The position numbers were made by a program, and so were the translations under genes. The notes under the pieces are model-generated. The model ran no database searches. It was not told where the DNA came from and saw nothing but the letters and a program-made list of their open reading frames with translations. Positions 1-9,675 of a DNA stretch of 64,000 nt are shown here, piece after piece (within the stretch, counting starts at the first letter, position 1; each line of letters starts with the position of its first letter). The stretch comes from Eublepharis macularius (Eukaryota; Chordata; Lepidosauria; Squamata; Eublepharidae), in the NCBI RefSeq assembly GCF_028583425.1, contig NC_072796.1:142547464-142611463 (forward strand), in the 5' to 3' direction.

Positions 1-798
<798 letters not shown>

Positions 799-1689
799 TC
801 AGTGAAGAGAGCAACCCGCTTCCACTGGATGGTTGTTAAGACCCCAGTGGGTCTTGAACCGAGGTCTGTGGGGTATCAGGGTTGGATTCTGCTGGCGGGT
901 CATAATTTGTCCAAAAGCAGGCCCTGCTGCATTCCTTGCAGAGAATGCAAGGCAAAGAAACAGGCTGCCCATCCCTGCCACTTGACCAGAGCTGTGCATG
1001 ACAGGTCTCATGTGCGGAGCACTCTAACGTGACCAGAAGAGCCAGCACATGCTGGGAAATGAGAACACACCTGAGCAGTCTCCCAGAGGCAAGCAAAGGT
1101 TTCAGACAGTGTGTCCTGCTCCCACAAGAGCTTAGACCCATGGAAGCTTATCTACAACAGAGTAGAGTTTGGGGAAGGACCCCAGCGGTGTATAATGTCG
1201 TGGAGTCCACTTTTTCTCCAGGGGAATCTCTGTAGTCCGGAAAACAATTATATATCTGAGGGAAACCAGCGGAAACGAGGGCCAGGAAAATTTAACATCT
1301 TTTCTCCAGGCTTGTAAGATGGAGATGTTCCACCAGGTGTATGGTAGTTGAGGTGGGAGAACCCCCCCTTCTTCGACCAGCCTCCTACCGGGGTAGGGAG
1401 AAATGTTGTCCCAGTCTGTATAACATCTGTTAGTTCGCCACCCCACCCCTGCCGCTGGATTTTATAAACTGAATTTGGTTTTATTTGCTACCTGTTTTAC
1501 ATTGTGATGTAATTCGCTCTACGCCTGCTCTGCAGGGACAGCGGAATATTAATATATTAAATAAATAAATCTACAGGGCCCACCATGAGGTTGGCAAGAT
1601 TTCAGCTGGGTGGTTCCTACCTTTCATTAATATGTCAACCACATAATTGCGTATGCTCTGTTTCAGCATTTCTTCGACTCTGTATTAGA

Positions 1690-1850
1690 TTGCTGCAGGT
1701 TTAAATCTTTGCAAATTGGCATTTAAGTACCTATTGCATTGTTTATTGAACTGTCTTTGAAACTGCCTGTATGGACTCACCCTGTGAAATCCGCTTGGAG
1801 CCTCAGTGAGAAAGGCGGTCTATAAATAAATAATGTGAATAAATTTATTT
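1690..1850 (+). repeat. L2-like LINE 3' tail
   Basis: The segment ends 'cagtgagaaaggcggtctat' followed by AAATAAATAA. The same tail (CTGAGTCTCAGTGAGAAAGGC..CTATAAATAAA) recurs in this window near 9850, 20000, 40800 and 59390. The copy near 40800 is continuous with an L2-like coding remnant, which is why I assign the family. Confidence 0.5.
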
Positions 1851-2326
1851 AAATTGATGTGATCCGCTCTGAGTCCTGCACGCTCAATAAGTTCAATAAT
1901 AAATAAATTGTTTTAAAGTATGGCAATGGTCACTCGCACACATCGCTCCACAAGCTGAACAGGCACGCTCATGGCGAGCCGATGTAACAGTGGCCGCTCG
2001 CCGTGAGGGCGAAATGGAGCCTCCATGTCCAGAGGCAGTCTATCTCTGAATGTCAATTGCCGGGGGCGGGGGCGTTGAATGGGGACGGGGTTCTGTCTTC
2101 TGGCCTTCCTCGGAGTGGATCGGGCGCTATTTCCAGCGACCCGTTTGACGCGGCGGCCCAAAGCAGGGAGGCCCCAACGAGGCCCCTCTGAGGGAACCCC
2201 CAGCCCGGCCCCGAGCGGCTTCTGGCGCCGTCGGGCAGGAGGGCCGAGGCAGCGCCGAGGAACAAGGGCAGTGAACGTCCGTCGGTGTGGCTCTTCCCCG
2301 GTGCGGGCGAAGGCCGCGGCCCCCTC

Positions 2327-2372
2327 CCCGCCGCCCTCCTCCTCCTCCTCCTCCTCCTCGACCTCCCCCGGC
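2327..2372. repeat. (CCT)n-rich simple repeat in the CpG island
   Basis: A run of CTCCTC triplets lies in the presumed CPSF1 first-intron border. It is the source of the polyproline and polyserine reading frames seen here, which I do not regard as genes. Confidence 0.7.
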
Positions 2373-2377
2373 CTTAC

Positions 2378-2500
2378 CTCCCCCGCCCGGCTCCTCCGGT
2401 CCCCCTCAACCGGCTGGGAGCAACACGAAACACACTCCGGGCGGAAACAGAGCCCCGGAACCATCGACTCAGCAGAGCCGGGCGAGGGAAGGGCCAGAGC
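2378..2500 (-). other. CPSF1: CPSF1 exon 1, non-coding (probable)
   Basis: On the minus strand a consensus donor (GGGGGAG|GTAAGGCC) lies inside the CpG island with its GT at 2377-2376. Spliced to the acceptor before 775 it gives a leader joined directly to the GGAGCCAGCCAAG-ATG exon. Human CPSF1 also starts with a non-coding first exon. The upstream limit is an estimate: no TATA box is visible, and the transcription start probably lies between about 2450 and 2560, below the CCAAT boxes. Confidence 0.6.
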
Positions 2501-2720
2501 GGCCTAGAGGAAAGGGAAGGGGCGTGCTGGGGGAAAATTCTTTGACAAGACGAAATGTCGGGAGAAATACGAGCGTCTGATTGGTCGAAAGGATAGAGGC
2601 GGGGGTGGGAATAGGACAAGCCTTCTGCGGCTGATTGGTTAGAGTGCGACTGAGTGATTGGGCTAATAGCCAATGGATGGTGGCTTTTCGGCCAGAGCGT
2701 TGCTTCGAAGTTGAGCCTTG
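2450..2720 (-). promoter_or_regulatory. CPSF1: CPSF1 CpG-island promoter with CCAAT-box array
   Basis: The GC-rich island spans about 1970-2560. Upstream on the minus strand lie three ATTGG motifs on the plus strand (CCAAT read on the minus strand) at 2580-2584, 2634-2638 and 2657-2661, plus a CCAAT at 2670-2674 in the other orientation. A GC-box-like GGCGGGGGTGGG lies near 2598-2609. Multiple CCAAT boxes with no TATA are typical of NF-Y-driven housekeeping promoters, which fits CPSF1. Confidence 0.7.
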
Positions 2721-2751
2721 GCGGAGGAGTCAATACCAGCCCTTATAAACG

Positions 2752-2921
2752 GTTACCAACCTCCAGGTGGTGGCTGGAAATCTCCCGGAACTGAGGAGGG
2801 TGCACAATAGAGTTCACCCTCCAAAGCAGCCATTTTCTCCATGAGAAGTGATTTCTGTGGCAGGGACATCAGTTGTAATTCTGGAAGATCTCCAGCCGCC
2901 ACTTGGAGGTTGGCAGGCAGC
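2752..2921. mobile_element. hAT-like non-autonomous fold-back element, copy 1
   Basis: Family hallmarks: it starts 'accaacctccaggtggtggc' and ends 'cttggaggttggca', with a 'cattttctccatgag' core. Other copies in this window carry the outer TIR TAGGGTTGCCA/TGGCAACCCTA. The hAT assignment rests on the TIR resembling the hAT consensus and is an inference. I see no coding capacity. Confidence 0.6.
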
Positions 2922-3166
2922 CGTAGTTCTATAGGGCTCCGTTAGGAGTAGAACTTGTGAGACAATGTGCCTTAATAAATTTATTTAAATCAAAACTCTA
3001 ACACATAGCTCAATACAACATTTTTTAAAAAATAACCAAACACATGGGTGTAGCAGAGGATAATGCATTTAAATTCAAGTTAAGCGACTTGCTTAATTCA
3101 ACTTTGTGGGGAGCAAAGTCCAACTTTTCTGGTCCACCAATTGCCACAGTCCTCCAATGCAGTCCT

Positions 3167-3412
3167 CTTGCTAGGGGTGCCAACTCCAAGGTGGGAAATT
3201 CCTGGAGATCTGGGGAGTGAAACCTGGAGAGACCTGGAGAAAGTGGGGTTTGGGGAGGGAAAGGACCTTGGCATGGCATAATTCCATAGAGTCCACCCAC
3301 CCCCCACCCCCCAAGTAGCCATTTTCTCCAGGTGAATTGGTCTCTGTGGCCTGGAGACCAGTTGTAATTCCGGGAGATCTCCAGCCACTACCTGGAGGCT
3401 GGCAACCCTACC
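3167..3412. mobile_element. hAT-like non-autonomous element, copy 2
   Basis: Near full length: it runs from 'taggggtgccaactccaagg' to 'ggctggcaaccctacc', so TIRs of the TAGGGTTGCCA type are visible at both ends. Internally it carries the 'aattcctggagatctgggg' and 'cattttctccaggtgaattg' blocks shared by all copies. Confidence 0.7.
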
Positions 3413-3579
3413 TCTTGCTCAGAGGAGGGAACTGGACATCACTGAAAGCAGTCCGGCTGGAGACCTAAAATAACAATGTGAGTCCAATAATAATAATAGT
3501 ACCAGCGTAACCAGCCATACTGGATTTTACCTGCCTTTACCAATTAACATTTCACATGGATAAATTTCAATTAATAATA

Positions 3580-3835
3580 ACTAATAATAATAACATTCCA
3601 TTTATATACCACCCTCCAGGGCAACTTAACACCTACTGGAGCAGTTTACAAAGTATGTTATTATTATTAACCCCACAACAATCACCCTTTGAGGTGCGTG
3701 GGGCTGAGAGAGCTCTGAGAAGCTGTGACTGACCCAAGGTCACTCCGCTGGTTTCGAGTGGAGGAGGGGGGAATCAGACCCAGTTCTCCTGCCACTCTTT
3801 ATCACTACACCAAACTGGCTCTCATCCAAGGTGAG
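3580..3835 (-). repeat. tRNA-derived SINE (GTGTAGTGGTTAAGAG family), copy 1
   Basis: Read on the minus strand it begins with a tRNA-like head ('ccagtttggtgtagtg') and a B-box-like GGTTC-type segment, then 'ctcagccccacgcacctcaa', and ends in the 'ctggagggtggtatataaat' tail. This head and tail recur near 5890, 42880, 52070 and 63515. The head resembles the Sauria-type SINEs of squamates. Confidence 0.7.
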
Positions 3836-3859
3836 AACCATGCCATGGAAACTCTGCCA

Positions 3860-4085
3860 TGGAAACTTCCTGAATTAGTTGACATTGCCATGTTCCTGGA
3901 GAATATGGAGATTTGGGGGTGCAGCCTGGAGAGTCTGGGGATGAAAGGAAGCTCTGCAGGGATTTGGTATCAGAGTCCACCCTCTGAAACGCTCATTTTC
4001 TCCAAGGGAACCGATCTATGTAGTCTGGGCTGGATCAGTTGTAATTCCAGGACACCACCAGTCCCCACCTGGAGATTGGCAACCT
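3860..4085. mobile_element. hAT-like non-autonomous element, copy 3
   Basis: Diverged copy with the 'gagaatatggagatttgggg' and 'cattttctccaagggaac' blocks and a right end 'cacctggagattggcaacct'. It produces part of a spurious long plus-strand reading frame. Confidence 0.6.
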
Positions 4086-4112
4086 TCATGGTTGATGATC
4101 TAGACCCAATTA

Positions 4113-4282
4113 GTGAAGAGTCCGGTAGCATCTTTAAGACTAACCAACTTTATTGTCGCATAAGCTTTCGAGAACCACAGCTCTCTTCATCAGATATATC
4201 GAAAGCTTATGCGACAATAAAGTTGGTTAGTCTTAAAGGTGCTATTTTGCAACTACGGACTAACACGGCTAACTCATCTATG
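4113..4282. mobile_element. Penelope-like tail pair (inverted), copy 1
   Basis: Two oppositely oriented copies of a tail unit ('taagactaaccaactttatt' and its reverse complement) meet near 4195. The insertion is flanked by a perfect 10-bp direct repeat, GACCCAATTA, at 4103-4112 and 4283-4292, which I read as a target-site duplication. The right half ends 'ggactaacacggctaactca'. Part of the hammerhead-like hairpin is missing from the right unit. Confidence 0.65.
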
Positions 4283-4585
4283 GACCCAATTACACTCTCT
4301 TGGCCTAACCTGTCTCACAGAGTTCTTGTAAGAATAAAATAGAGATTATAATTATATTAGCTGCTTTGTGTTCTCATTAGGTAGGAAGGTGGGGTATAAA
4401 TTAAGTGAAATAATCTGTGAGTGTTCCCAGAGCCACAACAGCCAGCCTCTAATAGAGACCTTTTTTTGTCTGTCTGGAAATGTTCTGTGCAGCCTCTCCA
4501 GGGAACCTGCTCAAGGCAGCTGACATCACACAAATCAGGAACGGATATGGAGATGGGGTTGAAGATGCCAATAAGTTGCAACCAG

Positions 4586-4980
4586 CTAAGATGAACATAA
4601 GAACGTAAGAGAAGCCATATTGGATCAGGCCAATGGCCCATCCAGTCCAACACTCTGTGTCACACAGTGGCCAAAAAACCAGGTGTCTTCAGGAGGTCTG
4701 CCAGTGGGGGACGGGACACTAGAAACCCTCCCACTGATTGCCCCCCCCCAAACCCCAAGAATACAGAGCATCCCTGCCCTAGACAGAGAGTTCCCTCTAT
4801 ACCTTGTGGCTAATAGCCCACTGATGGACCTCTGCTCCATATGTTTCTCCAATCCCCTCTTGAAGCTGTCTATGCTTGAAGCTGCCACCACCTCCTGTGG
4901 CAGTGAATTCCATGTGTTAATCACCCTTTGAGTGAAGAAGGACTTCCTTTTATCTGTTCTAAGATGCCAGAAGAGGAAAT
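4586..4980 (-). repeat. CR1 LINE 3' fragment
   Basis: On the minus strand, 4625-4924 translates with ...INTWNSLPQEVVAASSID..FKRGLEKHMEQ, the typical C-terminal end of CR1 ORF2 ('FNSLPQEVV.A.S...FK..L'). It is followed by the family's 3' UTR with 'gatgggccattggcctgatc'. It is 5'-truncated, as is normal for CR1. Confidence 0.8.
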
Positions 4981-5004
4981 CACAATGTAGTTTCAGGGAC
5001 TATG

Positions 5005-5090
5005 AAGAAGGGAGGTTTAACTCTCAAAAGCTCATACCATGGAAATCTTGTTGGTCTCTAAGGTGCCACTGAGCTCATCCTGCTGAAATC
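5005..5090 (+). repeat. Penelope-like tail, second subfamily, solo copy
   Basis: It contains 'tgaagaagggaggtttaact' then 'ctcaaaagctcataccatgg' and 'cttgttggtctctaaggtgc'. This is the same layout as the copies near 22080 and 60770: a hairpin segment followed by AAAGCTTA-like sequence and a TTGGTCTCTAAGGTGC tail. Confidence 0.5.
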
Positions 5091-5404
5091 ACGCGGGGTG
5101 CCCTTCCCAGATTTCACCTACTCTGCTTTGAACCAGGCATTTCTTCACTCCTGCGACCATCTAAGGGACATTGCTCTTCCTGCATTACAGTGACAAACCT
5201 TCTCATTTCCAGTCACATTTGATTAACAGGTGATGGATAGGTAGTACTTCCACCGGCGGAACAGGTGCAGTGTTTCTACTTCACTCTTTCTCTCTCGCTG
5301 CCCCTTGTGGCTTGGATCTTCCAGGGTGTCTGAAGCGTCAGGTGTAGTGGGGACCAGGGAGAGATGGCCTCCTTTCTTTCGAGAAGTCTTCTTCTCAGAG
5401 CAAA

Positions 5405-5594
5405 GCTGTTTTCACACGCCTGTAGCCTCTGGAAAATCACACAAAACTCACAGCATGAAGCGTCTTCCTAGTGCGATTTCCCATCATGATCCTGTTTAAT
5501 GGCATGATTTCTGTCATCATCGCGCTAGGAAGATGCTTCATGCCACGAGCTTTGCACGATTTTCCAGAGCGTTACAGGGATGTGTGAAAATGGC
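5405..5594. mobile_element. Fold-back MITE (family D)
   Basis: Imperfect inverted repeat. The left arm starts 'gctgttttcacacgcctgta' and the right arm ends 'tacagggatgtgtgaaaatg'. The inner arms carry 'catgaagcgtcttcctagtg' against 'gcgctaggaagatgcttcat'. No coding capacity. This is the only copy I noticed in the window. Confidence 0.65.
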
Positions 5595-5889
5595 CCAAGT
5601 CTTGACACGCACTGATTGCTTACAACATGGTTGCTTACAGCAGGTTAAAGTGTTTTTATTTACCCTGAGTTTTAACTAGAAATTTTACTCTGCATTTAAT
5701 CCTGGCTCTTTTTCTTGCCTCAAAATGTCCTAATTGCCCGTTTTTATGTCTACAGCTTTTATGTTGCTGCTTTTACCAGTGGCCTGCTGTGGTTTTAACA
5801 TTTATACTGAATGGTTTTACGGCTAGAGATAAGTTTGATTGGATCAAATTGCTTTTAATTTGTTGTATTTATATTGTTTTGAATGTTAC

Positions 5890-6145
5890 TGTTAATAATA
5901 TTTGATTTATATACCACCCTTCAGGACAACTGAAGACAACCACCCAGAGTGGTTTACAAAGTGTGTTACTATTATCCTCATCAACCACCCTGTGAGGTGG
6001 GTAGGGCTGAGAGCACCCTGAGAGAGCTGTGACTGGCCCAAGTTCACCCAGCTGGCTTCAAACGGAGGAGTGAGGAGTCAAACCCGGCTCTCCAGATTAG
6101 AGTCCTGCCACTCTTAACCAGTACACCAAACTGGGTCTCCTTGTT
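5890..6145 (-). repeat. tRNA-derived SINE (GTGTAGTGGTTAAGAG family), copy 2
   Basis: Same head and tail as copy 1: 'cccagtttggtgtactggtt' on the minus strand, a box-B-like region around 'gagccgggtttgactcc', and the tail 'aagggtggtatataaatcaa'. Confidence 0.75.
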
Positions 6146-6898
6146 AACCTCCTTGAGCAGATTCTTGTGAAGCGGGGTAAAATAATCTAAATACATTACA
6201 GCGTTAGTTGCGTTAAGCAATGTAACCCCTGCAGAAAATAAGAAAAATGCCAGAGTTAACAAAGAGTCAGCATGTTTATCAGACCGATGGATGACTTCTG
6301 TGCAGCGATTTCCCACTGGAAGGTCCTTCTGAAGTGCCTTTATTGAAGAACCAGCTTAGGAAATTGGAAATTTAGGGACAGCGCCCATGTCCTTTGATGT
6401 CCTATCCAGATCAAAGATCAATGCCTCCCGAGGTCACTTGCGCCCACAAAAATGTGAATTTCCCACTGTGTCACTTTTTCCCACCTTAACATCACTTCTT
6501 ACCTAAAAATCCTCAAGATCTTCCAGGATTTTCTCAGTGTTAAGGAGAAAAATCCGTACAAGTAGACCTCCAAACAGCAGTTCCATACCCCCCTCTGTCC
6601 CCAACAAGCCTTTGGCCTTTAGCGTCTTTACTGGTGACAGAGAAGCAATAGCTCCAGGCTTTTTTGGTATACCAGAGTCTGCTCTCTGAAGCTGCTATTG
6701 TCTCCAAGGGACTGATGGGACTCCAAAAAGGGACTGAAGAGGGACTAAAAACATGTTTCATCTCCTTCTCTGTATTCCTGTATTCTTTTCAAATTTCTGC
6801 AATGCGTACCTTACTGTGTTATTTGAGTGTTCTGGTTGTTACTTGAAATGACTTAGTTATATCCACCTTGCATCTCAGCGAGAAAGGCAGACACTGAG

Positions 6899-7045
6899 TG
6901 ATTCCGCACACGTTGGATAATGCACTTCCAATCCTCTTTATAGATCATTTGGAACAGATTTTTTCATGTGCGGAACAAAAAATCCACCTCAAACGATTGA
7001 TAAAGTGCATTGAAAGTGCATTATCCAACATGTGCGGAATCAGCC
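6899..7045. mobile_element. 150-bp MITE (family B), copy 1
   Basis: Terminal inverted repeat TGATTCCGCACA/TGTGCGGAATCA with long inner complementarity ('cgttggataatgcacttcca' against 'tgaaagtgcattatccaaca') and a central 'gaacaaaaaatccacctc'. Two more copies of essentially the same length occur at 25311 and 28508. Confidence 0.8.
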
Positions 7046-7067
7046 TATATATAACATAAATAATCTG

Positions 7068-7265
7068 GAGATCAGTTGGAAATAAAGGAAAACTCCAGAC
7101 TGCACCTTGAGTTTGGTAACCCCGTTGAAGAATAGAGGTTTTCAGGTCTGCTGCAACAAGACTAAAATGTTCTCCCACAGGTTTTTCGACTTTCCCACTG
7201 TGTGTGCCAATTTTGTGCCCATCGATTCTTTTGCAAATTAACTGACCTGTTTGGCCAATATGCAT
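7068..7265 (-). mobile_element. Penelope-like element fragment encoding part of a GIY-YIG endonuclease
   Basis: The minus-strand frame from 7265 reads MHIGQTGQLICKRIDGHK then IGTHSGKVEKPVGEHFSLV and AADLKTSILQRG. The spacing of IGQT, a downstream KRI..HK and KVEKPVGEHF is what I know from the C-terminal GIY-YIG nuclease of Penelope/Neptune-type retroelements (Y-x-G-x-T ... R ... H). Here the first Tyr is His. It is only a fragment: no reverse transcriptase domain is attached, and the frame continues into an unrelated MITE. It supports assigning the hammerhead-like tail repeats of this window to Penelope-like elements, though no direct linkage to a tail is seen. Confidence 0.65.
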
Positions 7266-7269
7266 ATAA

Positions 7270-8220
7270 GCAAATATTCTGTATCATCACCATAATCATT
7301 TACACTTATCTGTATACTTTCGAGTTGCACAGAAATATCACCCACCAGTCCCGCCGACTCTCAGATCAAAATTTTTGTTCCTTTTCACTCTTTATCAAAA
7401 TCTTCCTGACTGGGAATTCAATTCATGCCCGACTCGCTGCGCTTGTGCTCACGGAAGCTGATGCTATAATAAATGTGCTAGTCCTTAAGATGCCTCAAGA
7501 CACTTTTGCTGCAGCCAACTCACACAGCAATTCCACTGCAGTTTGTGGGAATGCTTGAGCCACGCCCAAGGAAGGAATTCCAAGGCATTCAATTGTCCTG
7601 GATAACATTTCGCCTCTGCCTACTAAAGTGAAGGTCAAAGTCAGGAGGACCTCTGGATTTTATTTTTAAAACATTTTAAATCTCTTTTCTTAGTCAAACC
7701 AAAATGACTTCAAACTTTCACACCTGTATTAATCGCACTATGCGCTGAAGACACTTTTTTGAAAGTTGTCTCGCACCAATCTTATTTCCCAAGGTTTTCC
7801 CTATTGTCATTTAATAGCTATAGATTGTGATGCTCTAAAGAAGCAATATAGAAAATTGTGGCTTTATTCACTGCCCTACAACAGTGTCTGCCCACAATCT
7901 ATTAAATTTTATGTTCCTTTGTTGGTCTTTACCACGTATATTGTAAATACTACCAAGGCAATTGATACGCTGTTTCGAGTGCATGTTTATATCCATACTG
8001 TTCATATAGTTATAGGTTATATATTTATGTTTTTTTACTATTGTATATTGTTAAAAAAATTCAAAGTATTTTTTTTTTAAAACCCAGTGTCTGCCCAGCA
8101 GAGGGTTTGAATGAGTTTTTGGCCTCCCCATACTGACCCCCAGGTTAGACCCCCAGCAGGAAGATATCCATCCACCGCAGAACCCACCCTGTCTGACGCA
8201 TATACTATGTCAGCAAGAAG
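7270..8220. other. AT-rich intergenic stretch, no gene seen
   Basis: This lies between the CPSF1 promoter side and the 3' end of SLC39A4. I see no convincing coding exon, tRNA or recognisable repeat; the short reading frames look random. Confidence 0.5.
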
Positions 8221-8224
8221 TGTT

Positions 8225-9546
8225 TAAAATCTAGATTTTATTTATCTCAGATCAGACGCCTAATACACAAGGCTCCCTCAAGAGAGATACTGGAGGACTG
8301 CCCATTAGTCTACCAACTGTCTGCTTGTGACAGCAACTGATGCAGGGAAGATAGGTGGATGGAGACCCCCTGCAGCTAGACAGCAGATAATGCTTTTCGG
8401 AAAATGTGAACCTGGGTGCAGACAGGAAGCAACCAGAAAAACCCCTGAATGCCAACAAGCACTGAGTGGGGGGTGAAGGGTGTACTTCGTTGGGGCTTCC
8501 TTGGGCTCAAAGGCTCAGAATCTGTTTTCCATGCCCCAGTTGTAGAACCAGAGTGCCTCAGAGCATGTACAGTGTGTACTACTGAAGTCCATATCCAGAC
8601 CTGCGATACAGGGTGATTTTACGGACAGGGCTCCAGGTAGATCTGAGATGAAGAAAGATCTCTCAGTGTACAAAAGTAACTTATTGTGCTGGCTTCCTTG
8701 GAAGTGGGATGGGAGGCTGTTCCCACCCTCCAGAAAACAGGACGAGCAGGATTCCTCAAATGTAACGGAGTAAAGTGGAAAGCCAGCACACCTGGAGTCT
8801 TAAGCTGCCAGCATTATCAGTTACTGACAACCTGGCAATACCCAGAACGTCTCCTTCCCCATGCTCTGGCAAGCCTCTCTTTTTAACATGACATCTCCTC
8901 CTATCAGCTAAATCTCCAATTTTATCCTCTGTGTCCGCAGATCAGTCCTCAATCTTACTTTCCCTCACCTAAGGAGAGTGTGTGGGGGTCCCGTGAGCAC
9001 AGGAAGGCTGCAGCGGGGATCTCTGAGGTAGGCAAAAGTAGTTTGCTTGGCATGATTCTCTCGGTAGGGCAGCAGGAAGAGGGAGAAGGAGCTGCTCCCA
9101 TCCAGAAATCACCGACACCTTGATGGGTTCCTAGCCACTGCCAATGAGCAGGAACCGAAATAACCAGCATTTGAGGATTGAAATGGGGGGCTTCTGTCAA
9201 GTGCATCTGAGCAGTTTCTGTGGGCTGGGGTCCCTGAAAGTGGGGTTGAGCAAGAGGCAAGTCTGGGAAGGGCCAAAATAAATACAATAAATAGCAGGGG
9301 GCAACTTGTGCATTTGTTGAAGGGTGTACCACATGCATGCTTCGTTGCGTACACCTGACTTGTGCGCAGTGTCCGATCCAGAAGTCTGTATGTCGTGCCT
9401 GCAGAACTTCCATCTGCCCTTCCCAATACTGCACCTCCCTTGTTCTCGTGAAGCCCCTCCCAAACCACTTATTCCCACAAGGGGTCACAAAAGGCCTTTC
9501 CTCCTGAACCAGCAAGAGGGGCTAACGTCATTTTGGCATTGCGTGA
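8225..9546 (-). other. SLC39A4: SLC39A4 3' UTR (tentative extent)
   Basis: The first AATAAA read downstream of the SLC39A4 stop codon on the minus strand is at 8242-8237. I find no earlier AATAAA or ATTAAA. If used, the 3' UTR would be about 1.3 kb, longer than the short 3' UTR I recall for the human gene, so a variant signal nearer the stop is equally possible. Confidence 0.3.
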
Positions 9547-9675
9547 TCACAGCGTAATATTCTCCTCAAACAGCGAGAGTAGCAGCAGGATGCCCCATCC
9601 TGCCAACAGTCCGAGGTTTTGCAGCGCAAAGAGCAGCCAAGGGCGCTTGTCCTTCACGTTCATTAAGGCCGGGAG
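9547..9675 (-). CDS. SLC39A4: SLC39A4 exon 12 (TM8, stop codon)
   Basis: Residues 691-732 plus stop (TGA at 9549-9547). [20 protein letters not shown] then [20 protein letters not shown] and TL. Human ZIP4 ends [33 protein letters not shown]. Acceptor GTTCTTGCAG. The C-terminus ends at the same place as in human, so the protein is full length. Confidence 0.94.
   Translation of the reverse strand, partial: LPALMNVKDKRPWLLFALQNLGLLAGWGILLLLSLFEENITL

Noticed and set aside
2079-2580. Proline/serine-rich frames in the CPSF1 promoter island
   Set aside because: They stem from the CCT triplet run and GC content, with no domain and no splice support.
3725-4342. 205-codon plus-strand reading frame
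   Set aside because: It crosses a SINE, a hAT-like element and a Penelope-like pair, so it is a chance frame through unrelated repeats.
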